From: DASXZH01 sp963829965
GTDB lineage: Bacteria > Armatimonadota > Fimbriimonadia > Fimbriimonadales > Fimbriimonadaceae
Direction of reading: 5' to 3'
NCBI GenBank assembly: GCA_963829965.1
Contig: CAWHLK010000025.1
Location: 62,001 to 126,000, forward strand
Length of the DNA stretch: 64,000 bases
Positions 1-8,040 of the stretch are shown one piece after another. Numbering within the stretch: the first letter of the stretch is position 1; every line of letters starts with the position of its first letter. The notes under the pieces were generated by a model. That model had not been told where the DNA came from. It did no database searches and was given only the letters and a program-made list of their open reading frames with translations. The position numbers and the translations under genes were made by a program.

Positions 1-452
1 AGTCGGAATTGAAAGCTGGTGTCAGCGCCCTTTTGTTCGAACTGGACCTTGTCTACGAAGCCGGCCCATTTCTGGTCTGTTTTGAACCTCGCCGTGATCG
101 TGTGGTTCAGAAGCCGAATTCCAAAGGACTCCGCCTCGGGAACGTAGGCGGTGAGATGGCGGCCGTCCCAGCGAAACACCTGCTCGCCCATGTCTTCGCA
201 GGTTAGCGGCGTGCTGAAGACTGCGTCGACCTTGTTTGTCCCCACTTCCTTGAGTTCGAAAACATGCCAGCCAAATTTGCCCACCCCATAAGACCCGCCG
301 GTTTGAACGAAATCAAATGCATTGGGCCGAGATTTCAGTAAGGCAGGAGAGGCCAATGCCTTCAGCCCGGTAACGTCGTGGTTCGAAGCCAATGCATCCA
401 ACGGCGCCATTTGGAAGCCAATAACAAGGGGAATAAGCGGAAAGATCGGCAT
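1..452 (-). CDS. Exported protein of unknown function, C-terminus beyond the left edge
   Basis: The reverse strand is open from the edge of the window to about position 452, giving 150 visible codons. I do not recognise the family. The N-terminus has a hydrophobic, signal-peptide-like stretch (IFPLIPLVIGFQ, roughly residues 3-14). It is followed by a polar, beta-rich region with segments such as KFGWHVFELKEV and FRWDGRHLTAYV, so an exported globular protein is likely. I chose the ATG at 452 because it directly precedes the hydrophobic stretch. No strong ribosome site is visible and the frame is open further upstream, so the start is uncertain. It is divergent from the His-rich gene at 521. 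Confidence 0.55.
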   Translation of the reverse strand, partial: MPIFPLIPLVIGFQMAPLDALASNHDVTGLKALASPALLKSRPNAFDFVQTGGSYGVGKFGWHVFELKEVGTNKVDAVFSTPLTCEDMGEQVFRWDGRHLTAYVPEAESFGIRLLNHTITARFKTDQKWAGFVDKVQFEQKGADTSFQFR

Positions 453-520
453 GCAGACAAAAAGTATGAACGAGAATCTCCGAATAGAACAGCGGGCAAA
501 TAGCGGACGTTTGGATAAAC

Positions 521-694
521 ATGAAACACCTGACCGCGAAAGTTCTATCGATGCTCTTCGTTCTTTCCGTGCTTGCTCCGCTTTCCAGCGCGAATCCTTG
601 GCACCACCGCCACCACTACGTTTATTACCATCACCATCACGGCTATTGGGCGTATCACCACCATCACCGGATTTGGGTGTCGGTCAATCTCTAA
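521..694 (+). CDS. Small His-rich secreted protein (57 aa)
   Basis: The predicted product is 57 residues. A Lys-containing N-terminus and a hydrophobic core (VLSMLFVLSVLAPLSSA, residues 8-24) form a clear signal peptide with an Ala cleavage site. The mature part is about 32 residues and carries 12 of the 13 histidines, as HHRHH and two HHHH blocks separated by Tyr/Trp/Gly. Such a composition can bind metals (Ni, Cu, Zn), but that is inference. The signal peptide followed by a low-complexity His/Tyr tail ending at a TAA argues for a real gene. No homologue is recognised. It is divergent from the exported-protein gene to its left and lies 187 bases upstream of glyQ. Confidence 0.6.
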   Translation: MKHLTAKVLSMLFVLSVLAPLSSANPWHHRHHYVYYHHHHGYWAYHHHHRIWVSVNL

Positions 695-881
695 AAAATA
701 CCGCCCTGTAGCGGCCCCTGTGTTGCCTTCTAAGGCTTCGTATGAGTGAGGCTTCGGAGGAAACCTGCGAGAGTCTGAACTAGATTGAAAGGCGTGCTCG
801 CTGAGACGAAGTAAACGTTCCTTGGCGGGCACAACCGTTTGTTAGACCTTCGCTTGCAGCACGGCTGGTATTCTCCAATCC

Positions 882-1835
882 ATGGTCACCCTGCAGCGCA
901 TGATCCGGCTCCTTAGCGACTTCTGGGCGGAACAGGGCTGCCTTATCACAAACGGTTACGACCTCGAGGTCGGCGCCGGAACTTCGCACCCCACCACCGC
1001 ACTCAAGTGCCTGGGCCCGGAGCCCTGGAACGTGGCTTTCGTTCAGCCTTCTCGCCGTCCCACGGACGGCCGCTACACGCGAAACCCCATGCGCAATCAG
1101 CGCTACTACCAGTTTCAGGTGATCATGAAGCCCTCGCCGATCGATATCGTGGACCGGTATATGGCCTCTTTGGACTATGTGGGTTTTGATACCTCCAAGA
1201 ACGACGTGCGGCTGGTCGAGGACGACTGGGAAAATCCCTCGCTTGGTGCGGCGGGAGTGGGCTGGGAAGTGTGGCTGAACGGGACCGAGATCAGCCAGTT
1301 CACCTACTTTCAGCAGATGGGAGGCATCGAATGCAACCCGGTGTGCGCGGAGATCACCTACGGACCCGAGCGCTTGTGCTTGATGCTCAATAACCAGAGC
1401 TCGATTTGGCAGGACCTGATGTGGTCGGACCGGGTGAGCTACTTAGAAGCCGAAGGCGAACTTGAGATGCAGCACAACGTTTACAACTTCGAAGTTGCTT
1501 CCACCAAGATGCTGGTTCAGCTCTTTGACATGTACGAGGCCGAATCGAAGCGGGTGATCGAGACGCCGGTTTTTTGGGACGAGGCCCAGGGGATCATGAC
1601 CTCCAAAGCGCCCGCCGAGGTTTCTGAGCGAAAGGCTGCTTTGGTGTTTCCGGCCTATGATTTAGCCCTGAAATGCTCGCACGTCTTCAACGTGCTGGAC
1701 GCCCGCGGGGCGGTGAGCAACACCGAACGAGCGGCGTATATCAACCGGATTCGGGCGAGGGTTCGCGCGTGCTGTTTGCGCTATGTGGAACAGCATAAGA
1801 GGGAAGAAGTTACCGCTCGTAGCGGGAGTGTTTAG
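882..1835 (+). CDS. glyQ: Glycine--tRNA ligase alpha subunit
   Basis: Alpha subunit of the tetrameric (alpha2beta2) glycyl-tRNA synthetase, which forms glycyl-adenylate and charges tRNA-Gly in the cytosol. Family signatures are plain: DLEVGAGTSHP, GPEPWNVAFVQPSRRPTDGR, YYQFQVIMKPSP, EDDWENPSLGA, GWEVWLNGTEISQFTYFQQ and, near the C-terminus, FNVLDARGAVSNTER. At 317 residues it is slightly longer than the usual 290-305. The ATG at 882 gives an N-terminus (MVTLQRMIRLLSDFWAEQGC) that lines up with the family start. The beta subunit gene glyS, often adjacent, is not present anywhere in the window, so it must lie elsewhere. Confidence 0.97.
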   Translation: MVTLQRMIRLLSDFWAEQGCLITNGYDLEVGAGTSHPTTALKCLGPEPWNVAFVQPSRRPTDGRYTRNPMRNQRYYQFQVIMKPSPIDIVDRYMASLDYVGFDTSKNDVRLVEDDWENPSLGAAGVGWEVWLNGTEISQFTYFQQMGGIECNPVCAEITYGPERLCLMLNNQSSIWQDLMWSDRVSYLEAEGELEMQHNVYNFEVASTKMLVQLFDMYEAESKRVIETPVFWDEAQGIMTSKAPAEVSERKAALVFPAYDLALKCSHVFNVLDARGAVSNTERAAYINRIRARVRACCLRYVEQHKREEVTARSGSV

Positions 1836-1858
1836 TGTTGAGTTTTGAGTGTTAAGTT
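1831..1858. repeat. Degenerate heptanucleotide repeat
   Basis: Four consecutive 7-base units (TTTAGTG, TTGAGTT, TTGAGTG, TTAAGTT) overlap the glyQ stop codon and run just beyond it. The period is the same as that of the GGTGAAC array near 50.9 kb, but the sequence differs. Confidence 0.5.
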
Positions 1859-2155
1859 TCGGCCTCAACATATAAAAACTTTTCGATGAGGAACACTGGC
1901 TTTGTGGCTGGCTTCTCTTATCGCCTCTAGATTGCGGCATTGACTAGTATCTTTCTACTTTTCTTAAAAATAATGAGATGTTCTGGGAGTTTTTGGGAGT
2001 TTTTTTGAAATTTCTCATTTTTGAGATGGGGACGCGGGTAATGCTTAAATGGAGCGGTAAACAGTGGGCACGTGAAAGGTCCATGGCCGTTTTATCTCTT
2101 ATACTTCTTCTGGGTGCATCTGGGCTACATCTAGCGTTTTGCGCCCCAGTTTAGT
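1859..2155. other. Non-coding stretch downstream of glyQ
   Basis: AT-rich DNA with no convincing gene. It contains a T-rich direct repeat (GGGAGTTTTT twice, about 1987-2006) enclosed by a loose inverted repeat (AATGAGA ... TCTCATT followed by Ts), which might weakly terminate glyQ transcription. No T-box, tRNA or promoter can be defended. Confidence 0.3.
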
Positions 2156-2245
2156 TCAATTAGAAATAGTAGACATACGTTCCATGCGTGAGCAGGGCGG
2201 TCGATCCAAACATTTGCGGAACTCGGACGTGACGCTCGACTTCAC
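2156..2245 (-). pseudogene. Remnant of a RelE/ParE-type toxin gene
   Basis: A GTG start overlaps the antitoxin stop (GTGA overlap), the usual arrangement for antitoxin-first toxin pairs. The first 15 residues (VKSSVTSEFRKCLDR) match the usual N-terminus of the RelE-like toxins that accompany this antitoxin type (M-K-S-x-T-T-x-x-F-R-x-L). The frame then leaves the family pattern and stops after 29 codons, while intact members have about 85-100. The central and C-terminal catalytic parts are missing, so this looks like an internal deletion or decay. The family call is from pattern recall. Confidence 0.45.
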
Positions 2246-2445
2246 AGATCGCCGGTCAAGCCTTGATGAAACTGGCGCTTCGCCCGTTCCTGAATGGATT
2301 CGAGGACACTGGGAGTCGCCGCAAATCGTAGTTGCCATCGTTGCTCGTCGGCAATCTCTTCTTCCATCACGGCCGCAAGGAAATTCTGCTCTTCTTCCGG
2401 CATCTGCTCCACCCGGCGCAAAATGTCCTGCAGTTTGCTGGTCAT
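2242..2445 (-). CDS. Antitoxin of a RelE-type toxin-antitoxin pair
   Basis: A 67-residue acidic helical protein. Features seen: LQDILRRVEQMPEEEQNFLA, then EEEIADEQRWQLRFA and LESIQERAKRQFHQG. This order of a short amphipathic helix, a DEQRW motif and a basic C-terminal helix is typical of small antitoxins encoded directly upstream of RelE-like toxins. The ATG at 2445 is used because upstream residues in the same frame do not resemble the family. The stop codon overlaps the start of the toxin remnant. With the toxin truncated, it is an orphan antitoxin that might still neutralise related toxins (inference). Confidence 0.55.
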   Translation of the reverse strand: MTSKLQDILRRVEQMPEEEQNFLAAVMEEEIADEQRWQLRFAATPSVLESIQERAKRQFHQGLTGDL

Positions 2446-2712
2446 TACTGAATTATACGGCAGATGCCTTTGCAGCTTCCCGGGGCCGCCCTGATTTGGC
2501 CAAGACTCGCATGTGAATCGGCGACCCGCCATTTAAAACCGGGGCAAAGTTTTTGTGACCGGTTTAGCGACCCTTGACTGTCACTCCGTTATGGGACAAA
2601 ACCAAGGTCCGGGCTTTACCCTTCCTATTGCTCAACAAGAACAGGTAGACACATCCGTGCCCGGTTCTACATGAATGGCATGAAAAAGAAGAAGCGGTTC
2701 ACTGAAGCTGGG

Positions 2713-2982
2713 TCACCAACCGACGAGCGCGTAGGAGTCAAGGTTCGGATCAACGCTGTGCGGCACGTCGATCTTTGAAACGATGACTTTGGCGCTAGCC
2801 ACGTCTATCGCCACCAACTGCCCTCGGTTTGCAATTCCCGTTAGCCGACCCTTGAGCTTTGTCCGGCTAGATGGCAAGTAGTAAAAGCGCGTCCCATCCC
2901 TGGAGAAACACACGGCATACGGCGCATACAAATGATCGAACTCCACGATCTTTCCACGCTTGGAGAACAGAGCGTCCCCCAA
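2713..2982 (-). pseudogene. C-terminal part of the frameshifted beta-propeller gene
   Basis: This frame encodes LFSKRGKIVEFDHLYAPYAV, YYLPSSRTKLKGRLTG and RGQLVAIDVASAKVI. It continues the WD/TolB-like propeller of the upstream frame and ends naturally at 2713. Joining the frames across a run of five Gs (positions 2977-2982 region) restores a continuous reading such as GHGIIWG-DALFSKRG. One missing G in that run is enough to explain the break. Either a true frameshift mutation or a sequencing indel is possible. Confidence 0.6.
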
Positions 2983-3737
2983 ATAATGCCGTGCCCGCTG
3001 TCGAAGAGTGGGTGAGGCTCATAGACCTCACGACTGTCCCAGCAAAAAGCAGAATCGAAGTCCTTTGAAATGACGAACCCCAAGGGATAATACGGGGCAG
3101 GCGCGTCCGAGGCTTTGGGCATGCCAGTAAAGTCCTGCCCCGCGGTTTTGCCGTCCGCAGCGCAACGCGCATAGAAACTTTTGATTGCGGACCCTATCTT
3201 CGTCTGCACTGAAGCAGCGCCGTTGTCTGGCTCCCATTGCGCCAGCTTTGGATCGACCATCCGGGTTGAGTTGCCCCAGTTCCAGTAGGTCAGAGTGCTC
3301 GTACCTGACCAAGCCGCTCCGTTCGAGTGAAGAGTAGCAAGCGGGCGGAGGGTCTCGCCATCGTATACTTGGAGATCGCTCGATCTGCCACCGAAAGTAG
3401 CTAGGGCTAGGTATCGGCCCCCCGGCGACCATTCGCCGTAATACCGGCCATCGATCCATTCCCGGCGTCCAGACTGCCATACGACGCAAGCTGCATCTCT
3501 GCCCCCATGAACAGTGGAGAACACGAGCTTCGAACCGTCATCGGATGCAACGAATAGGCCCCACGATCGAGCCCGTTGGCCTTCAATTATGAGGCTCTTA
3601 AAAGGCGTAAGCTTTCCCGAATTCGATATGTGATTCCACGTTATTCGCCCGTTCGGTGTTGTTGGAATCCACCTCAATGTGATCAGGTTCACTTTCGGAC
3701 CCGCTAGCAAGGCAGTCGCGAGAATCGTTGCAATCAT
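2841..3737 (-). CDS. Secreted beta-propeller (TolB/WD40-like) protein, frameshifted near its end
   Basis: The predicted start MIATILATALLAGPKVNL is a short signal peptide. It is followed by repeats of propeller type: LFVASDDGSKLVFSTVHGG, EWSPGGRYLALATFGG, LQVYDGETLRPLATLHSN. The DG-S/SPGGRYLA-type turns are typical of TolB-like blades. The precise family and ligand are unknown. Residues after GHGIIWG are read in the wrong frame; the proper C-terminus lies in the frame 2713-2982, giving a repaired protein of about 340 residues. The frame is open 18 codons further upstream (to 3791), but the internal ATG at 3737 gives the better signal peptide. Confidence 0.6.
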   Translation of the reverse strand: MIATILATALLAGPKVNLITLRWIPTTPNGRITWNHISNSGKLTPFKSLIIEGQRARSWGLFVASDDGSKLVFSTVHGGRDAACVVWQSGRREWIDGRYYGEWSPGGRYLALATFGGRSSDLQVYDGETLRPLATLHSNGAAWSGTSTLTYWNWGNSTRMVDPKLAQWEPDNGAASVQTKIGSAIKSFYARCAADGKTAGQDFTGMPKASDAPAPYYPLGFVISKDFDSAFCWDSREVYEPHPLFDSGHGIIWGTLCSPSVERSWSSIICMRRMPCVSPGMGRAFTTCHLAGQSSRVG

Positions 3738-3839
3738 GCTTTCTTCTCGAGGATTTGCAGCCCCGATGATCAGGGTGCGACGCGGTTCCATCTTGACATG
3801 TTAGCGCCAGCCTTCGCATGAATCGAGCGCGGCGAGTCG

Positions 3840-4830
3840 TCATGTGGATTGCTCAACTCGTTTGGCCCACGGAACTGGGTAATAGGCTCGTGGGACGCCG
3901 GGTGGGTCTTTTGCCGTTCCTATGCGCGTGCTGTATGGGCCGTCGTAATCCAACAACCTCAAAATCAGAAGCTCTATGTATTGCAGAGTCACGAGGAGCG
4001 CATCGAGGTGGGCTCTTTCTTTCAGGCGGGCTCTCGCAATTCGATGCTCTCGATTTGGGTGGACCAGCCGGTTTCGAAGCTCAGTGATCGCTTTTGGCCA
4101 GTCGGAAAACTGATCCTCCTTGAAGGTCTCAATTAGATCCGGCGCCCTTTCGGTATGTCTGCAGGAATGCCTGCGCAAAGCAGGGCGATGCGCAGGCGGT
4201 CGGCAGCTTGGAGACGTGGGAAATTGCCGGGGTCAATCAGGACGTTTCTCTCCCGAGCAACTACATCACTTAGCAGTTCGAGGCGATCTGCCCAATTGCT
4301 AGCCCGAGGTCGGGTTGCAGGCTGGAGATGTTCGCCTGGACGTAGGTTCCTATGGCGAGCGCAAGCCAGTCCCTTGAAGCGGGGTCCCGAGAGAGGCGGT
4401 AAAGCCGGTCGGCCATTTTGAAAACTGGTCCGCGTGCCGCAAAGCAAGCCACCGACTTCGCCCCCGCGCCTCACCGATTCGACCGTCGCCGTGGTAGAGC
4501 CAGATTTCACGGGGATCCATCCTATAGCCTGTAGCCAGCACTGGTGGGCAGTGGAATCCGAAGCAGAAGCTGAAGAGCCAATGGAGAAATTCTGCAGTCA
4601 CACGTTACGCCGGGACGCCCAGCCTTCGCTTGAGTCTCGGTCGGCTGTCTCTAGTGAGTCGAGAACGACCTGCCACTTGCCGAAGTTGAATGAGAGCCTG
4701 AGACTTTGCTCTGCGTTCATTGGGCCGTTAGCCATGCCGGGCGCGTTTAGCAACTGGAACATGACCCTGCCAAGCGATGGCCTTCCGTTGACCTTGAGCG
4801 CTGGCCGCCTAATCTCAATGGGACCTAATA
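3840..4830 (-). pseudogene. Multiply frameshifted HEPN-domain protein gene
   Basis: Pieces of one protein are spread over different reverse frames. About 4605-4830 reads GPIEIRRPALKVNG and LRLSFNFGKWQVVLDSLE. 4350-4601 reads LHWLFSFCFGFHCPP and WLYHGDGRIGEARG. 4270-4452 reads DWLALAIGTYVQANISSLQ. 4180-4260 reads ERNVLIDPGNFPRLQAADRL. 3840-4178 reads TELRNRLVHPNREH, YIELLILRLLDYDGPYST and PVPWA. RNRLVH fits the HEPN ribonuclease motif R-x4-6-H, and the ELRN-x-LVHP ... LLLRL-x-Y-x-G-x-YS ... VPWA series matches a conserved ApeA-like hypothetical family. At least three frame changes are needed, so no full product can be made as read. HEPN proteins commonly act in toxin or defence systems. Confidence 0.6.
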
Positions 4831-4953
4831 TAGAGCCGCTTAGCGTTGCTCAGGGACAGACGTGACCGTCACTTCTCGGCCAGCTCCGATCGCCCAATGC
4901 CGTCCCCTAAATGGCGACAGCGGTTCGGCGATAAACCGTTCCATACTACATGC

Positions 4954-6210
4954 ATGGACTCGGATGCGCTCTACGATGACGTCGTCGATAAGTACACTCG
5001 CTTCGTAAACCCCTACCTTGCCAAGCTGCTTTCCTTTGCCGGGTTTGGGGTGGAGACTTATGGCGAGGGGTGTTATATTTACGATCACGAGGGCAAGAAA
5101 TACCTGGACTGCCTCGGCGGGTATGGGAGCTTTGCGCTTGGGCACCGGCATGCTATGGTGGTTGAGGCGGCGAAGAAGCAACTGGACCAGCTTCCCCTCA
5201 GCGGCAAGGCGTTTTTTGGCAAGCCGATGTCCGATTTGGCCGCCAAGTTGGCCGAAATCGCGCCTCCCGGGTTGCAGTACAGCTTTTTCTGCAACAGTGG
5301 GACGGAGGCAGTTGAGGCCGCGCTGAAGTTCGCGCGCATCGCTACGGGGCGGTACAAGTTTGTGAGCACCCACGGCGGATACCACGGAAAAACGATGGGG
5401 GCGCTTTCGGTTACCGGGCGGACCAAGTATCGGAAGCCGTTTGAGCCCTTGATTCCGGGCGTCACGTTCGTGGACTATGGCGACACTGCGGCGGCTTTCG
5501 AGGCAATTGATGATCAGACAGCCGCAATGATCGTTGAACCGGTCCAGGGCGAGGGAGGCATCATTGTGCCGCCGGACGGTTATCTGCTGGCTTTGCGGCA
5601 ACATTGCACACGAACCGGCGCCTTGCCGATTGCAGACGAGGTTCAAACCTGCCTGGGCCGGACCGGGGACATGTTCGGCTGCAACCATGAGGGGGTCACC
5701 CCCGACCTCATGCCCCTGGCCAAGCAAATTGGCGGCGGCGTGATGCCGCTCGGCGTGTGCATGGGCACTCCCGAGGTTTGGGAGGGCGTGTTCTCTGCCA
5801 ATCCCCTGATCCACACGAGCACTTTTGGAGGCAACCCGGTTGCTTGCGCCGCGGGGCTGGCGGCGATTGACGTGATTCAGCAGGAGGGTTTGGTGTCCCG
5901 CTCCCGCACCATGGGAGAGTTGTTCAAGAGCCTCCTCAAGCAAATGGCAGCCAAGCACACGGATCTGGTGGCCGACGTTCGTGGCCGGGGGCTGATGATC
6001 GGGGTTGAGTTTAAGATGGACGAGGTGGGCGAACTGGTTATCGCCCAAATGCTCAAGCGCGGTATGTGCGCGGCCTACACCCTTAACAACCCTCGCGTGA
6101 TAAGGCTGGAGCCGCCGTTGATTATCGACGAGGAACAGATCAAGTTTGCCGTGGAGACGATGGACGAGGCACTTGCCGAGACGGGGGAACTGTTGGCCTC
6201 ATTTGCGTAA
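4954..6210 (+). CDS. Class III PLP-dependent aminotransferase
   Basis: Fold-type I aminotransferase related to acetylornithine, putrescine and 4-aminobutyrate transaminases. Seen in order: the PLP phosphate site FFCNSGTEAVEAALKFAR; STHGGYHGKTMGALSVTG; VEPVQGEGGIIVP; the cofactor-binding Asp in IADEVQTCLGRTG; the Schiff-base Lys in LAKQIGGGVMPLG; and HTSTFGGNPVACAAGLA. The ATG at 4954 (MDSDALYDDVVDKYTRFVNP) gives a normal-length N-terminus of 418 residues; 36 upstream codons in frame do not resemble the family and overlap the relic on the other strand. The substrate cannot be settled from sequence; the YDHEGKKYLDCLGGYGSF region resembles diamine (putrescine-type) transaminases. Confidence 0.88.
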   Translation: MDSDALYDDVVDKYTRFVNPYLAKLLSFAGFGVETYGEGCYIYDHEGKKYLDCLGGYGSFALGHRHAMVVEAAKKQLDQLPLSGKAFFGKPMSDLAAKLAEIAPPGLQYSFFCNSGTEAVEAALKFARIATGRYKFVSTHGGYHGKTMGALSVTGRTKYRKPFEPLIPGVTFVDYGDTAAAFEAIDDQTAAMIVEPVQGEGGIIVPPDGYLLALRQHCTRTGALPIADEVQTCLGRTGDMFGCNHEGVTPDLMPLAKQIGGGVMPLGVCMGTPEVWEGVFSANPLIHTSTFGGNPVACAAGLAAIDVIQQEGLVSRSRTMGELFKSLLKQMAAKHTDLVADVRGRGLMIGVEFKMDEVGELVIAQMLKRGMCAAYTLNNPRVIRLEPPLIIDEEQIKFAVETMDEALAETGELLASFA

Positions 6211-6271
6211 GGGTAGCGGCGGAGGTTAAAGGGGCCGAAAGATGGAATCGTCAGGTTAAGCCCAGCCGCAC

Positions 6272-7216
6272 TCAAGATTTTGGCCGTTCAAGTTCTCCCC
6301 GGTTCCAGTGCGCCAGGTTGGCGGCCGCGTTGTAGGTGCTTTCCAGAAAGGAGCGGAGTTCTTTCTCGGGGCTTTTCGCCGTTCGCACGGCATCGTACGG
6401 CAAAATAAATTCGCCTAGCTGCTGTTGATAATATGCCGCACTTGGCAGAACTTTAGCTTCGGAAAAACCGGACGGCGCGGGGACTGCGTACCCGTAAAAT
6501 GCTGCCTCTTCCACAGGACCGCTGCCGGGCCAAAAGCCGTGGCTTATGACCTCGTGCGAGTAGGCCTCTGCATACATGACGCCCATTTCGGGGCGAGATG
6601 GCGCTCTTTTTCCGTTGAACCTGGTTACCGCGAGGTCAAAGCTTCCCCAAAAGAAATGCACGGGGCTGCATTTGCCCACGAACTCGCAGCGGAAACCTTC
6701 GAACACCGGTTTCATCGCGACCAATGCGCGCCAAAAGGCGTGGGCGTACTCAGGGTCGTAACTGTGGTGGATAATGTCTTCGGTGAACCTAATCGGGTTG
6801 GGGACTTCGACGGGCATGGTCCAAATCTTGACCCTGATTCTCATTTCGGCGAGTTCGCCCATGAGACGTGCGTAAAAGTCAGCTACCGCCATGGGCTCCA
6901 AAGGGATATGGCGAGAGCCGCCATCGGAGCAGAGGATCTCCAACCGTTGGTCCACAAAGTTGAACCTTATCGAGAAAGGGCGGTCTTCGTAGGGGATCAA
7001 GGGAGTAACCAGGCCGCGCGCGTCCACTTGAAACGCGATGCTCCAATAGTGGTTGGAGGGCGGGACCAGTTTGAGGCAAATCTTCCCGACGATTTGCGTC
7101 CACATGTGCAGCGTTTCGTAAGTGCCCAGCCACTTGTCCAGGGGTAGAGCCGGCCAGTTCGTTTCATGAGATTCCCAACCTTGAATATACTCGTCACTGT
7201 CAACATGCCCTGGCAT
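6272..7216 (-). CDS. DUF5996 family protein
   Basis: A cytosolic protein of about 314 residues. Features: WPALPLDKWLGTYETLHMWTQ near the N-terminus, then NHYWSIAFQVDARGL, FTEDIIHHSYDPEYAHAFWR, EFVGKCSPVHFFWGSFDLA, HEVISHGFWPG and a C-terminal helix FLESTYNAAANLAHWNR. This series is characteristic of the DUF5996 family, whose function is unknown. The ATG at 7216 is preferred over 7261 because the family starts shortly before the WPALPL motif. It is divergent from the hydrolase gene at 7285 and shares the short intergenic promoter region with it. Confidence 0.75.
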   Translation of the reverse strand: MPGHVDSDEYIQGWESHETNWPALPLDKWLGTYETLHMWTQIVGKICLKLVPPSNHYWSIAFQVDARGLVTPLIPYEDRPFSIRFNFVDQRLEILCSDGGSRHIPLEPMAVADFYARLMGELAEMRIRVKIWTMPVEVPNPIRFTEDIIHHSYDPEYAHAFWRALVAMKPVFEGFRCEFVGKCSPVHFFWGSFDLAVTRFNGKRAPSRPEMGVMYAEAYSHEVISHGFWPGSGPVEEAAFYGYAVPAPSGFSEAKVLPSAAYYQQQLGEFILPYDAVRTAKSPEKELRSFLESTYNAAANLAHWNRGELERPKS

Positions 7217-7284
7217 GCCGTTTATATCGCAGGAAACTAAGGCCCTGCACGGGCGCTCCACACTTCGGTATACAATGAGTCACC

Positions 7285-8040
7285 TTGATTGTCTGCCCCG
7301 ATCAGATATATGATGAGAAAGGCGGCGTGCCCTTGCGGTTCGATTTGTTCCGTGGCGACAGCCCGGAGGCGGTTCCGCTTGTCATCATCTTCCATGGCGG
7401 AGGCTGGATCACGAATTCCAAGGAAAGCGTCCGCGAACAGGCCATCAAGCTCGCCGAGGCGGGTTTCGCCGTTGCTTGCCCCAACTACCGGTTGGCTCCT
7501 TTGCATCCGTTTCCTGCCGCGGTCCAGGACTGCCTCGGTTTTCTTAGTTACGCCAAGTGTTTGGCGCAGACGTGGAATTTCGACACTAAAAGAATCGCCT
7601 TGATGGGCGAGAGCGCGGGCGGGCATCTTGCGGCTATGACCGGCCTGATCGGCAAGGGCGTGAAGGCAGTAGTGGACGTTTGCGGCATTACCGACCTGAC
7701 GCGGCCTTCGGAACAGCATTTCCCCATCGCCTGGGGATTCATCGAACAGTTTATGGGGATGCCGTATTCGGGCAACGAAAGGTCCTATGAGGACGCAAGC
7801 CCGATCTACCATATCCATCCCGATGCTCCAAGGTTTTTAATCGTCCACGGCGACGCGGACGCCATCGTTCCGATCCAGCAGTCACGCTCTTTTTCGGCCG
7901 CCCTGCAAAAAGAGGGCGTGAGCCAGATCTTTATTCCGCTTCCCGCCGAGGGCCACGAGTTTTCGCCGAGTTCTTGGTCTAAAGTGGACAAGATCGCACT
8001 GCAATTCTTGTACGAAACCTTCAGTTATGCCCTACGGTAA
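7285..8040 (+). CDS. Alpha/beta hydrolase, HSL/BD-FAE-like esterase
   Basis: Serine esterase with a complete catalytic set: oxyanion-hole motif FHGGGWI near residue 40, nucleophile elbow GESAGGH near residue 110, acid in VHGDADAIVP and His in AEGHEF. This pattern is typical of carboxylesterases of the hormone-sensitive-lipase class and of small feruloyl-esterase-like enzymes. No signal peptide is seen, so it is cytosolic. The start is a TTG at 7285; a TGA in frame at 7276 prevents a longer protein, and the nearby ATG is out of frame. The last 14 bases overlap the threonine aldolase gene, so the two are probably cotranscribed and translationally coupled. Confidence 0.85.
   Translation: MIVCPDQIYDEKGGVPLRFDLFRGDSPEAVPLVIIFHGGGWITNSKESVREQAIKLAEAGFAVACPNYRLAPLHPFPAAVQDCLGFLSYAKCLAQTWNFDTKRIALMGESAGGHLAAMTGLIGKGVKAVVDVCGITDLTRPSEQHFPIAWGFIEQFMGMPYSGNERSYEDASPIYHIHPDAPRFLIVHGDADAIVPIQQSRSFSAALQKEGVSQIFIPLPAEGHEFSPSSWSKVDKIALQFLYETFSYALR

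Noticed and set aside
695..881. T-box leader upstream of glyQ
   Set aside because: No TGGNACC antiterminator element and no specifier stem could be found.
4840..6048. Long reverse-strand open frame (402 codons)
   Set aside because: It is the mirror of the class III aminotransferase, which has every catalytic motif; the reverse frame is His/Arg/Gln-rich without family features.
6425..7147. Forward open frame of 240 codons
   Set aside because: Shadow of the DUF5996 gene.
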